Positions 27,898 to 35,963 of a DNA stretch of 52,640 nucleotides are shown here, in pieces (within the stretch, counting starts at the first letter, position 1; every line of letters begins with the position of its first letter). A program made the position numbers and the translations under genes. Source of the DNA: HGM04593 sp045647885 (GTDB taxonomy: Bacteria > Bacteroidota > Bacteroidia > Bacteroidales > Bacteroidaceae); NCBI GenBank assembly GCA_045647885.1, contig JAZRMX010000001.1:1-52640 (forward strand), in the 5' to 3' direction. The notes beneath the pieces are model-generated. The model worked only from the letters and a program-made list of their open reading frames with translations, was not told the origin of the DNA and made no database searches.

Positions 27898-29166
27898 ATG
27901 AAGCAGAATATCGACGTACTTTTAGGACTGCAATGGGGCGACGAAGGCAAAGGTAAAATTGTAGACGTACTCACCCCGAAGTATGACGTGGTTGCCCGTT
28001 TCCAGGGTGGCCCCAACGCCGGACACACACTTGAATTCAACGGCAAGAAATTTGTATTGCGTTCAATCCCCTCGGGTATATTCCAGGGCGGACAGACAAA
28101 CATTATAGGTAACGGTGTGGTACTCGACCCCGCACTCTTCAAAGGAGAGGCTGAGGACCTTGTAAAAGCCGGTTACGACCTCACAAAGAACCTTTACATC
28201 TCAAAGAAAGCCCACCTTATACTCCCCACCCACCGCGTACTCGACGCTGCATACGAAGCAGCAAAAGGTGATGCAAAAGTAGGTACCACAGGAAAAGGTA
28301 TCGGCCCCACATACACCGACAAGATAAGCCGTAACGGTTTGCGCGTGGGTGATATTCTCGAGAACTTCGAGGCAAAATACGCCGCAGCAAAAGCACGCCA
28401 CGAGGAGATTCTCAAGAGTATGAACTACAGCTACGACATCGCCGAGATGGAGGCAAAATGGCTCGAGGGCATCGAGTACCTCAAGAACTTCCGCCTTATC
28501 GACAGCGAGCAGATGATAAACGACCTCATCAACGATGGCAAGAGCGTACTCGGCGAGGGAGCACAAGGCAGCTTGCTCGACATCGACTTCGGTAGCTACC
28601 CCTTCGTTACATCATCAAACACCGTGTGCGCAGGTGCTTGTACCGGTCTTGGTATCGCCCCCAACAGAATAGGCAATGTATACGGTATCACAAAGGCATA
28701 CTGCACACGTGTTGGTTCAGGCCCCTTCCCCACCGAACTTTTCGACGAGACAGGCAAGGAGATGCGCGACCGTGGTCACGAGTATGGCGCAGTAACTGGC
28801 CGTGAGCGTCGTTGCGGTTGGATAGACCTCGTAGCTCTCAAATACACAATAATGATTAACGGTGTTACACACCTCATACTTATGAAGAGCGACGTACTCG
28901 ACACCTTCCCCACAATCAAAGCCTGCGTGGCCTACAAGAAGAACGGCGAGACACTCACACACCTTCCTTATGACATTGAAGGCGTTGAGCCCGTGTACAC
29001 AGAGCTCAAAGGCTGGATGACCGACCTCACACAGCTCAAGAGCGAGGAGGAACTTCCCCAAGCATTCAAGGACTACATTAAATTCCTTGAAGAGGAGCTT
29101 GGCGTTCCCGTGAAGTACATCTCCATCGGCCCCGACAGAGACCAGACTATCACACGTTCAATCTAA
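27898..29166 (+). CDS. purA: Adenylosuccinate synthetase
   Basis: A 422-residue PurA, which joins aspartate to IMP with GTP in the first step from IMP to AMP. The N-terminal loop GDEGKGK is at residues 14-20 with the catalytic Asp 15, and NAGHTL places the catalytic His at 43; TTGKGIGPTYTDKISRNGLR, GEGAQGSLLDIDFG and TGRERRCGWIDL are all intact. Length is normal. It follows the Fur-like gene by 4 nt and precedes the metallopeptidase gene by 9 nt. The coding sequence is rich in C-ending codons, suggesting high expression. Confidence 0.98.
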   Translation: MKQNIDVLLGLQWGDEGKGKIVDVLTPKYDVVARFQGGPNAGHTLEFNGKKFVLRSIPSGIFQGGQTNIIGNGVVLDPALFKGEAEDLVKAGYDLTKNLYISKKAHLILPTHRVLDAAYEAAKGDAKVGTTGKGIGPTYTDKISRNGLRVGDILENFEAKYAAAKARHEEILKSMNYSYDIAEMEAKWLEGIEYLKNFRLIDSEQMINDLINDGKSVLGEGAQGSLLDIDFGSYPFVTSSNTVCAGACTGLGIAPNRIGNVYGITKAYCTRVGSGPFPTELFDETGKEMRDRGHEYGAVTGRERRCGWIDLVALKYTIMINGVTHLILMKSDVLDTFPTIKACVAYKKNGETLTHLPYDIEGVEPVYTELKGWMTDLTQLKSEEELPQAFKDYIKFLEEELGVPVKYISIGPDRDQTITRSI

Positions 29167-29175
29167 TTTAAACAT

Positions 29176-29907
29176 ATGAGCATTTTATCATTTATTGCAA
29201 CATATGCACAAAGTACAGGTACGGTGGGTTACGACTACACCTACCTGATACTTTTTTTGGCAATTGCCATTGCCAGCTACATCGTGCAGGCAAACCTCAA
29301 AAGCAAGTTCGAGAAATTCTCGAAGATGCCCATCGGCCTTACCGGTCGCGAGGTTGCCGAAAAGATGTTGCGCGACAACGGCATATACGACGTGACCGTC
29401 ACCAGCACACCCGGTATGCTCACCGACCACTACAACCCTGTAAACAAAACCGTTAATTTAAGTAGCGGCGTTTACAACTCGGCAAGCATAGCAGCAGCAG
29501 CCGTAGCTGCTCACGAGTGTGGACACGCCGTGCAGCACGCCCGTGCGTACGCACCACTCACCCTACGTTCTAAACTAGTTCCGGTGGTACAATTCTCTTC
29601 GGGCATAATGTCGTGGGTACTCCTCATTGGTATACTCACCATACAGTCATTCCCCGGAATACTCCTTGCAGGCATCGCCCTGTTTGCAATGACAACCATC
29701 TTCAGCTTCGTAACATTGCCCGTAGAGGTCGATGCAAGCCGTCGCGCCCTCGCCTGGTTGTCGTCGGCAGGCATAACAAATGCACGCAACCACCAGTATG
29801 CCACAAGCGCATTGCGCTCGGCAGCATACACCTATGTAGTGGCAGCACTATCGTCGCTAGCAACACTACTCTACTATGTAATGATATATCTTAACAGACG
29901 CGACTAA
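29176..29907 (+). CDS. Membrane zinc metallopeptidase, YugP family
   Basis: A 243-residue membrane protein of the putative zinc metallopeptidase family (peptidase_Zn_2, YugP-like). An N-terminal membrane segment (about residues 22-38) is followed by VAEKMLRDNGIYDVTVT, TDHYNPVNKTVNLSSGVYNS and the zinc motif HECGH at residues 113-117 (AAHECGHAVQHARAY). Two or three further hydrophobic segments lie in the C-terminal half, with PVEVDASRRALAWL between them, typical of the family. The physiological substrate is not known. It sits 9 nt after purA and its TAA stop overlaps the hisS ATG by one base (TAATG), implying translational coupling with hisS. Confidence 0.9.
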   Translation: MSILSFIATYAQSTGTVGYDYTYLILFLAIAIASYIVQANLKSKFEKFSKMPIGLTGREVAEKMLRDNGIYDVTVTSTPGMLTDHYNPVNKTVNLSSGVYNSASIAAAAVAAHECGHAVQHARAYAPLTLRSKLVPVVQFSSGIMSWVLLIGILTIQSFPGILLAGIALFAMTTIFSFVTLPVEVDASRRALAWLSSAGITNARNHQYATSALRSAAYTYVVAALSSLATLLYYVMIYLNRRD

Positions 29908-31268
29908 TGGCAGCAAAACCATCTATACCTAAAGGAACACGCGACTTCTCGCCCACCGAGATGTCGAAAAGAAACTATATCTTCGACACCATACGCAAAG
30001 CCTTCCACATCTTCGGCTTTCAGCAGATTGAGACCCCCGCAATGGAGAACCTCTCCACATTGATGGGAAAATATGGTGACGAAGGAGACAAACTACTCTT
30101 CAAGATACAGAACTCTGGTGACTACTTCAGCGGCATCACCGACGAAGAACTGCTCAGCCGCAATGCAGCAAAGCTTGCTTCGAAATTCTGTGAGAAAGGC
30201 TTGCGTTACGACCTCACCGTGCCCTTTGCACGCTACGTCGTAATGCACCGCGACGAACTGGTATTCCCCTTCAAACGTTACCAGATTCAGCCCGTGTGGC
30301 GTGCCGACCGCCCGCAGAAAGGCCGCTACCGCGAGTTCTACCAGTGCGACGCCGACATCATCGGCAACAACTCGCTCATAAACGAAGTGGAGCTCATACA
30401 GCTTATCGACTACGTATTTACAAAACTTAAAATACGTGTCGCCATCAAGCTCAACAACAGAAAGATTCTCGCCGGCATAGCCGAGGTTATTGGCGAGCCC
30501 GACAAGATAATTGACATCACCGTTGCAATAGACAAGATTGACAAGATAGGCCTCGACGGAGTAATAGCCGAGCTTAAAGAGAAAGGCATCGGCGAAAGCT
30601 CAATAGAAAAGCTTCTGCCCATACTTCAGGCGCAAGGCGGCAACGACGAGAAGTTGCAGATTATAGCCCAAACCCTGCAGGGCAATGCCACAGGCGAAAA
30701 AGGCGTGGAAGAGATAAGCTTCATACTCAACGCAATAAAAGCTTTGAAGATAAACAGCGCACTCGACCTCGACCTCACACTTGCACGCGGCCTCAACTAC
30801 TACACAGGTGCCATTCTCGAGGTTAAAGCCCTTGATGTAACCATTGGCAGCATCACCGGCGGTGGCCGTTACGACAACCTCACCGGAGTATTCGGAATGG
30901 AAGGCGTTTCGGGTGTGGGTATCTCCTTCGGAGCCGACCGCATATACGACGTAATGAACCAGCTCGACCTCTACCCCAACGAAGCCATTCACAACACACA
31001 GATAATGTTCGTGAACTTCGGCGAGAAAGAGGCAATGCACTCACTAGGCATCATCGGCGAACTGCGTGCTAACGGAATTTCGGCAGAGCTATTCCCCAGT
31101 AGCGACAAGATGAAGAAGCAAATGGGATATGCCAACAGCCACGCAATACCCTATGTAGCCATCATAGGTGAGCAAGAGATGCAGGACGGCACCATCGCTG
31201 TAAAAAATATGAGTACCGGCGAGCAGAAACAGATGAATGTGGAGGAACTTAAACAGTTGCTTGCTTAA
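29907..31268 (+). CDS. hisS: Histidyl-tRNA synthetase
   Basis: A 453-residue class II aminoacyl-tRNA synthetase charging tRNA-His. It begins with PSIPKGTRDFSPTEMSKR; motif 2 is YQIQPVWRADRPQKGRYREF followed by QCDADIIG; the histidine-specific segments are LARGLNYYTGAILE and GGGRYDNL; motif 3 is GVGISFGADRI. A C-terminal anticodon-binding domain (about residues 360-453) is complete. The gene overlaps the preceding stop by one base and ends 22 nt before a terminator, so it closes the fur-purA-peptidase-hisS run. Confidence 0.98.
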   Translation: MAAKPSIPKGTRDFSPTEMSKRNYIFDTIRKAFHIFGFQQIETPAMENLSTLMGKYGDEGDKLLFKIQNSGDYFSGITDEELLSRNAAKLASKFCEKGLRYDLTVPFARYVVMHRDELVFPFKRYQIQPVWRADRPQKGRYREFYQCDADIIGNNSLINEVELIQLIDYVFTKLKIRVAIKLNNRKILAGIAEVIGEPDKIIDITVAIDKIDKIGLDGVIAELKEKGIGESSIEKLLPILQAQGGNDEKLQIIAQTLQGNATGEKGVEEISFILNAIKALKINSALDLDLTLARGLNYYTGAILEVKALDVTIGSITGGGRYDNLTGVFGMEGVSGVGISFGADRIYDVMNQLDLYPNEAIHNTQIMFVNFGEKEAMHSLGIIGELRANGISAELFPSSDKMKKQMGYANSHAIPYVAIIGEQEMQDGTIAVKNMSTGEQKQMNVEELKQLLA

Positions 31269-31290
31269 AACGCTGCATACCATAACATAT

Positions 31291-31336
31291 AAAAAAGGAG
31301 GGTAGCCCTTATGCAAAACGGGTTACCCTCTTTTTA
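31291..31336 (+). terminator. Terminator after hisS
   Basis: An imperfect inverted repeat, AAAAAGGAGGGTAGCCC against GGGTTACCCTCTTTTT, with an 11-nt loop and a T-tract (CTCTTTTTATTT). It starts 22 nt after the hisS stop. Confidence 0.85.
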
Positions 31337-31346
31337 TTTGCAAAGA

Positions 31347-31376
31347 ATGTAGGGCAGAGCTGCGTTGTCTGCCCGA
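31347..31376. repeat. Dispersed hairpin repeat, copy A
   Basis: GGGCAGA (31352-31358) and TCTGCCC (31368-31374) form a 7-bp stem around a 9-nt loop. The element (ATGTAG...GCCCGA) resembles the one at 38008-38036 and, in its stem, those near 37409 and 37792. Confidence 0.55.
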
Positions 31377-31627
31377 CTGTTTTGTTGCTTATGTTATCTA
31401 CACTCCCTCCGCGCTTCGTTTCTCTTGCGCTCGTCCCTCTGCGAGAAGTATAGCTGTATTTTGTCTTTCTGTTCTTATGTCTTTAAAATTCTATCTTTTT
31501 TGTAAACTCCTGCGTCACTGCGCTTCGCTTGTGCCACCGGGAGCTCTATCTTATTGGGCAAAAAGTATGAATTTATAACAATTAACATATTTTAACAACG
31601 GGGGGGTGATTGCTAAACTTTTTGACT
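31377..31627. other. Gene-free interval between hisS and a lipoprotein gene
   Basis: The 410-bp gap from hisS to 31678 holds the terminator, hairpin copy A and the promoter at 31628. The rest has no plausible gene: pyrimidine-rich patches with CGCTTCG-type words (near 31409 and 31522) and a run of seven G at 31601-31607. These resemble the non-coding stretch at 37.8-38.0 kb. Confidence 0.6.
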
Positions 31628-31635
31628 TACCTTCG
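31628..31635 (+). promoter_or_regulatory. -7 element TACCTTCG for the Fib_succ_major-type lipoprotein
   Basis: TACCTTCG (TAnnTTCG form) lies 43 nt upstream of the ATG at 31679, giving a leader of about 37 nt that is A/T-rich. Confidence 0.45.
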
Positions 31636-31678
31636 CAACAATGAAGTTTATATCTATTAACATAAAAATTTTATTGCT

Positions 31679-32410
31679 ATGAAAAAGTCTTTTATTTACA
31701 ACTGTTTGACACTGCTTGTCGCAGTGATGACAACATTTTCTTTTACTGCTTGCGGTAGTGATGACGACGACACTGATTATGCCACACTTGCTGCAATGCA
31801 AGGTGCACTCGGAGGCGGAGGATTTACCGACTCCCGCGCTATAGACCTCGGTCTCTCGGTTAAATGGGCAAACTGCAATGTGGGCGCGACACAGCCCTGG
31901 GAGTATGGCGGCTACTATGCTTGGGGAGAAACAGAAGAAAAAAGAAACTACGATTGGAGCACCTATAAATATTGCAACGGCACTGATGACTCAATGACCA
32001 AATACTGCACAAGCAGCAGTTACGGCACTGTGGATAACAAAACCACCCTTGAACCTGCCGATGATGTAGCCACCGTTAAATGTGGCGGTTCCTGGCGAAT
32101 GCCCACATTGGATGAGCTAAAAGAGTTAATAAACAAATGCAAATGTGAGTGGACCACCCTTAACGGCGTAAACGGTTACCGCGTAACCGGCCTCAACGGC
32201 AACAGCATCTTCCTGCCCGCTGCGGGCTACCGCCGCGGTTCGGAAGTCTACCTTCAGGGTTCCCACGGCGGCTATTGGTCGAGTTCGTTGAGTAGCTTTT
32301 ACAGCGACTTCGCCGACGGCCTGAACTTCTTCTTCGCCGGCGACAACTTCATCTGGGACACCATCCACGACCGTTACATCGGCCAATCGGTGCGCCCTGT
32401 TTGCAAGTAA
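31679..32410 (+). CDS. Lipoprotein with Fibrobacter succinogenes major paralogous domain
   Basis: A 243-residue predicted surface lipoprotein. The N-terminus has a lipobox (TFSFTAC) with Cys 25, followed by an acidic linker GSDDDDTD of the type linked to surface export in Bacteroidetes. Residues about 52-243 match the Fib_succ_major/DUF1566-like domain: DLGLSVKWANCNVGATQPWE, GYYAWGETEEKRNYDWSTY, GGSWRMPTLDELKELI, GYWSSS and the final SVRPVCK. This domain is usual in secreted Bacteroidetes proteins; its role is unknown, perhaps binding. It is followed by a strong hairpin at 32469-32504 and by a decayed gene, so it is monocistronic. Confidence 0.88.
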   Translation: MKKSFIYNCLTLLVAVMTTFSFTACGSDDDDTDYATLAAMQGALGGGGFTDSRAIDLGLSVKWANCNVGATQPWEYGGYYAWGETEEKRNYDWSTYKYCNGTDDSMTKYCTSSSYGTVDNKTTLEPADDVATVKCGGSWRMPTLDELKELINKCKCEWTTLNGVNGYRVTGLNGNSIFLPAAGYRRGSEVYLQGSHGGYWSSSLSSFYSDFADGLNFFFAGDNFIWDTIHDRYIGQSVRPVCK

Positions 32411-32468
32411 TCTAAATAAGAACAATAACAATTAGGAGAGGGCTACTCAAAGTCCCTATTTTAGACAT

Positions 32469-32504
32469 AGCACTATCGTTAGAGTATATTCTAGCGGTAG
32501 TGCT
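32469..32504 (+). terminator. 15-bp hairpin after the lipoprotein gene, probable terminator
   Basis: Arms 32469-32483 and 32490-32504 (AGCACTATCGTTAGA and TCTAGCGGTAGTGCT) pair over 15 bp with two G-U pairs and a GTATAT loop, followed by TGCTTTATATATATT. It lies 58 nt after the stop and just before the recognisable part of the decayed M56 gene. Confidence 0.65.
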
Positions 32505-32534
32505 TGCTTTATATATATTAATTTTGGGTGCGAT

Positions 32535-33331
32535 ATCCAATGGCTCGACATTGTATTTGCAATATTTATCGCCGGAGTTTTTCTGTTGCTTGCCCGCCAG
32601 ACATTTATGTATGTGGGGCTCACAAGAATAATCAAGAAGGGGATTCCCCGCGATGCAAGGCCATATACCGACCAAAATATAAGACTGCGCGTCATTGACG
32701 ACGAGGATATAAGGCCATTCAGTTGGTTTCATTGGGTGGTCATAAACAGGAAAGATCTGCAAGAGAACGGACAGGAGATTATCACTTACAAAGCTGCACA
32801 CTCACGCTCATTGCACTCGCTCGACATTATCTTCGTGGACCTGCTTATATTGGTACAGTGGTTCAATCCAATGACGTGGTTCACAAAACTTTGCATAAAG
32901 AACATACACGAATACGAGGCCGATGAAGCTGTAATAAGAAGCGGGACCGACATTGATAAATATCAACAAATAACAAACCTGTTAAAGAGTTCCAATTCAA
33001 TGTTGGAATGAGACAGGAGCCGAACGGGCAAGAAAAATATGATACCCCTGCCGAATTTATAGGAAGAACAGAGGAACTGCAATTAGGAAACTTGAAGGCA
33101 GTAGTCGAAAGCGGCCTCACAGAGGTGTGTGTCACGCTTGAATTCAATGCGGAAACCGATGGTACCATAACCTTTGCGAAGGTAAAAGAGAGTTCAGGCA
33201 ATAACTTTATCGACAGTTCCGCCTTAACGCGATTATACAATACACAGCAAATGTGGAAGCCTGCCACCAGAAACGGCCAACCTGTACGTTCAAGACCTGT
33301 TCTTACCTTAACTTTTTCGAAAAAGAGATAA
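32535..33331 (+). pseudogene. Decayed M56 (BlaR1-like) metallopeptidase/TonB fusion gene
   Basis: Two pieces of a former antirepressor-type membrane protein. The first (about 32535-33011) has a membrane segment LDIVFAIFIAGVFLLLARQ, then DDEDIRPFSWFHWVVINRKD, LHSLDIIFVDLLILVQWFNP and IHEYEADEAVIRSG, all typical of M56 peptidases. The zinc motif is lost: the expected HExxH reads YKAAH (Tyr at 32787-32789, Lys at 32790-32792), each explicable by one transition (CAC to TAC, GAA to AAA). The N-terminal helices and a start codon are missing. It stops at 33011 and, one frame over from 33008, a TonB C-terminal domain follows (TPAEFIGRTEEL, MWKPATRNGQPVRSRP), with the intervening part deleted. No BlaI-type repressor is nearby. 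Confidence 0.8.
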
Positions 33332-33353
33332 TTCCGGTACGCCGGCAAAAGGC

Positions 33354-33767
33354 TTACCGCCTATGAAAAACCCCGTGGTCGCCATCTACCTTCCACTTAC
33401 CATCAACAAAGAGAAGGTGCACAGTCATCTTTGCAGTGCCATTCAACGGAGTTAAGCCACAAAGTTCCACATAAGCCTCGTTGCCGAATATCTTTGTATC
33501 CACGGCATAATAGTCGGCCTTGTAGCTGGCGGTGCGTTCACGGAAATCATTTGACTCCACAGCCATATCAAGATAGTCGCAAAAAGTGGTATAATCCGAT
33601 GCCGCAGAAAAGTAAATATGCTTTTTCACAAAATCCACATCACCCGAGGTGAGTCCGTTATACAAATTCACGGCAACATCATCGGGGGTAAGAGCTGCCG
33701 ATTTACCACAAGCTGTAAAAAGAAGAGCAGCAAGTACAAATAACGATATATTCTTCAAAAACTTCAT
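33354..33767 (-). CDS. Small lipoprotein, DUF4878-like
   Basis: A 137-residue lipoprotein; MKFLKNISLFVLAALLFTAC has the lipidated Cys at residue 20. The mature part (TPDDVAVNLYNGLTSGDVDF, then VKKHIYF, and MTVHLLFVDGKWKVDGDHG at the end) resembles the DUF4878/NTF2-like fold found in many Bacteroidetes lipoproteins, whose function is unknown. The frame is open further upstream to 33950, but that would run into the GNAT gene, and the lipobox together with a -7 element at 33788-33795 fix the start at 33767. It follows the GNAT gene by 64 nt and may be read from both promoters. Confidence 0.82.
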   Translation of the reverse strand: MKFLKNISLFVLAALLFTACGKSAALTPDDVAVNLYNGLTSGDVDFVKKHIYFSAASDYTTFCDYLDMAVESNDFRERTASYKADYYAVDTKIFGNEAYVELCGLTPLNGTAKMTVHLLFVDGKWKVDGDHGVFHRR

Positions 33768-33787
33768 AATTTCCACAATTAGCGATG

Positions 33788-33795
33788 CGAAAATA
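33788..33795 (-). promoter_or_regulatory. -7 element TATTTTCG for the DUF4878-like gene
   Basis: On the minus strand TATTTTCG (TAnnTTCG form) lies 20 nt upstream of the ATG at 33767, in the gap after the GNAT gene. Confidence 0.45.
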
Positions 33796-33831
33796 AGAAT
33801 AAAATCCCGAAAAACCGACTGAAGGAAAAGT

Positions 33832-34671
33832 TTATTTATCGAGCATAAGAGAAATGTGGGCATCACGCAAAGAGAGCCCGCGCCCCATACAATAAGGCTC
33901 ACCCACTCCCGTGCGGCACACACGCAAACTTTCCACGCCGAATCGCACACAAAGAGAGTGCAACAAACAGTTCTCCTCTATCAATGAACGGGCAAAAAGC
34001 CCCGGCACAAGAACCGCGCCATCGACCACCATAGCAAAGGCAACAGCAACAATTCTTTCCCCTTCAAAAAGAGCAAAAGCCCCACCACCCTGCGATGCGC
34101 AATTATAGATATTCATCGCAATAGAATTTATTGAATGAAGGACAGCCGTTCCTCGCTCACGTTGCACTGCAGCACAGAAATCACACAAGAGAGAAGCATC
34201 AGCAACCTCCTTAAAAAAGAGCCCTGTGGCATCACAAACCCGGGGATAAACCTCCTCCACTTTCATACGCGAACAAGGCTCGTAGCCCAAACGCGAATAA
34301 GCCGAGCGCAAACCCTCACCTGCCGGCAGAAGAAAAAAAAACTCCACTCCACGCTCGTGCAACAAACGCTCCACCCTCTCCATAAGCAAGCGCATATAAC
34401 CGCGACCACGGCTATCGGTCTCTGTAGCAACGGCATATATATAGGCCGCAGGCAACTCGCGCCCGTCATTAACAAGCGTAAAGGGAAGAGAGTAAAGCGC
34501 AGCCACCACCTTGCCGTCCACCGACAATGTGTGAGCACACTCGTCACAAGGAAAATGAGCAAAAAAAGCATCTATAAACTCACGGCTATCGCCGAAAGCC
34601 TCCTGCCATAGCCCATAAAGTTGTTCCTTTACAAGCGATGGCTGCTGAGAGTCAAAAAGGGGTTGCTCCAT
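33832..34671 (-). CDS. GNAT family N-acetyltransferase
   Basis: A 279-residue acetyl-CoA-dependent acyltransferase. The acetyl-CoA site is seen in YIYAVATETDSRGRGYMRLL with the R-x-x-G-x-G type loop (residues about 85-105), followed by FFFLLPAGEGLRSAYSRLGY. The C-terminal half (about 150-279) is a second domain reminiscent of two-domain GNATs such as Eis, but with low similarity. The acceptor (amine, amino sugar or protein) cannot be told. Its promoter is the -7 element at 34692-34699, divergent from pta, and the small lipoprotein gene follows. Confidence 0.85.
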   Translation of the reverse strand: MEQPLFDSQQPSLVKEQLYGLWQEAFGDSREFIDAFFAHFPCDECAHTLSVDGKVVAALYSLPFTLVNDGRELPAAYIYAVATETDSRGRGYMRLLMERVERLLHERGVEFFFLLPAGEGLRSAYSRLGYEPCSRMKVEEVYPRVCDATGLFFKEVADASLLCDFCAAVQRERGTAVLHSINSIAMNIYNCASQGGGAFALFEGERIVAVAFAMVVDGAVLVPGLFARSLIEENCLLHSLCVRFGVESLRVCRTGVGEPYCMGRGLSLRDAHISLMLDK

Positions 34672-34691
34672 AAAAATAGCCTATCGATGCG

Positions 34692-34699
34692 CGAAGATA
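34692..34699 (-). promoter_or_regulatory. -7 element TATCTTCG for the GNAT gene
   Basis: On the minus strand TATCTTCG lies 20 nt upstream of the ATG at 34671. It forms a divergent pair with the pta promoter at 34730-34761. Confidence 0.5.
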
Positions 34700-34729
34700 T
34701 AAATTTATATATAAATTTCAGCCACATAT

Positions 34730-34761
34730 TTTGTTAAACGCAGCAAAATAGCGTACCTTTG
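34730..34761 (+). promoter_or_regulatory. Promoter of pta-ackA: TTTG, 20-nt spacer, TACCTTTG
   Basis: TTTG at 34730-34733 and TACCTTTG at 34754-34761 with exactly 20 nt between them match the Bacteroidetes -33/-7 consensus fully. The pta ATG is 179 nt downstream of the -7 element, so the transcript has a long leader. Confidence 0.75.
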
Positions 34762-34767
34762 CAGAGT

Positions 34768-34939
34768 ATATGCAAAAAAGCAGGCTGCACTGCCTGGCAT
34801 ATACCAAAAATTCTTGTTGCCTCACCGGTTGCCGTCAGCCGCACGACCTTTCCCCTGTAGCAACAAAACTGCCTGCGAGATAACATTCCACAGACAACCC
34901 GCTTTTGAAATTATTGAAACTATAATAAATTTTACAACA
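34768..34939 (+). promoter_or_regulatory. Structured 5' leader of pta, candidate attenuator or riboswitch
   Basis: About 170 nt lie between the predicted transcription start and the pta ATG. GCAGGC at 34780-34785 can pair locally (CAGGC with GCCTG at 34792-34796) or with GCCTGC at 34871-34876; the word ACTGCCTG occurs at both 34789-34796 and 34868-34875, so the two pairings exclude each other. TTGTTGC (34814-34820) pairs with GCAACAA (34860-34866) between them. No known riboswitch class is recognised. An open frame through this stretch from a TTG at 34814 would add 42 residues unlike Pta. Confidence 0.4.
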
Positions 34940-35950
34940 ATGGATGTTATTAAAAAACTACTCGAGCGCGCGAGCAACAACAAACAGCGCATCGTACTCC
35001 CCGAAGGCACAGAGGAGCGTACATTGAAAGCTGCCGACAAAGCACTTGCCGACGGTATTGCCGAAATCATTCTTATCGGTAACAAAGCCGAGATTCTTGC
35101 ACTTGCCGAGAAATTCGGTCTCTCTAACATCGACAAAGCAACTATCATCGACCCCGAGAACAACCCCGATGCCGAGAAATATGCAACCCTCCTTTACGAG
35201 TTGCGCAAAGCTAAAGGTATGACAATGGAGGATGCACAGAAACTTGTATGCAACCCCTTGTACCTCGGCTGTCTTATCATAAAGAACGGCGACGCAGACG
35301 GACAGGTTGCCGGAGCACAGAACACAACTGGTAACGTATTGCGCCCCGCATTGCAGATTATCAAGACCTCTCCCGGCATCAGCTGCGTATCTGGCGCAAT
35401 GATGATGATCACCAACGCTAAGGAATATGGCGAGGATGGCGTTCTCTTCGTAGGTGACGTAGCCGTTACTCCCACTCCCGACGCAAACCAGCTCTCACAG
35501 ATTGCCGTATGTACAGCACAGACAGCAAAAGCTATCGCAGGCTTCGAGGAGCCACGTGTTGCAATGCTCAGCTTCTCAACAAAAGGCTCGGCTAAACACG
35601 AGATGGTAGACAAAGTGGTGGAGGCTACAAAACTTGCACACGAGCTCGACCCCTCACTCTCTATCGACGGTGAGTTGCAGGCCGACGCAGCACTTGTACC
35701 CTTTGTGGGACAGAGCAAGGCTCCCGGTTCAACCGTAGCAGGAAAAGCAAACGTACTCATCTTCCCCGACCTCGGCGCAGGAAACATCGGTTACAAACTG
35801 GTACAGCGTCTTGGTAACGCCGAGGCTATCGGCCCCGTGCTCCAGGGTATCGCACGCCCCGTGAACGACCTTTCACGCGGTTGCTCAATCGAAGATGTTT
35901 ATATGATGATTGCAATTACAGCAAACCAGGCAATAGCAGCAAAAAAATAA
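34940..35950 (+). CDS. pta: Phosphate acetyltransferase
   Basis: A 336-residue Pta of the short class, converting acetyl-CoA and phosphate to acetyl phosphate. It starts MDVIKKLLERASNNKQRIVL-PEG, and has NPLYLGCLIIKNGDADGQVA, the loop GDVAVTPTPDANQLSQIA, ELQADAALVPFVG and NVLIFPDLGAGNIGYKLVQR, all characteristic. The N-terminal regulatory domain of long Pta proteins is absent. The start is set by the family and the end of the leader. ackA follows 13 nt downstream; together they make ATP and acetate in fermentation. C-rich codon choice suggests strong expression. Confidence 0.97.
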   Translation: MDVIKKLLERASNNKQRIVLPEGTEERTLKAADKALADGIAEIILIGNKAEILALAEKFGLSNIDKATIIDPENNPDAEKYATLLYELRKAKGMTMEDAQKLVCNPLYLGCLIIKNGDADGQVAGAQNTTGNVLRPALQIIKTSPGISCVSGAMMMITNAKEYGEDGVLFVGDVAVTPTPDANQLSQIAVCTAQTAKAIAGFEEPRVAMLSFSTKGSAKHEMVDKVVEATKLAHELDPSLSIDGELQADAALVPFVGQSKAPGSTVAGKANVLIFPDLGAGNIGYKLVQRLGNAEAIGPVLQGIARPVNDLSRGCSIEDVYMMIAITANQAIAAKK

Positions 35951-35963
35951 AAAATCCCACACT

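Noticed and set aside
31598..31612. Seven-G run as a phase-variable tract
   Set aside because: It is outside any coding region and about 20 nt upstream of a -7 element; a role in slipped-strand switching cannot be supported from a single sequence.
33768..33950. 61-residue N-terminal extension of the DUF4878-like lipoprotein
   Set aside because: It would overlap the GNAT gene and displace the lipobox signal peptide; a -7 element lies at 33788-33795.
34814..34939. 42-residue N-terminal extension of Pta from a TTG
   Set aside because: The added residues do not resemble any Pta and fall in the structured leader.
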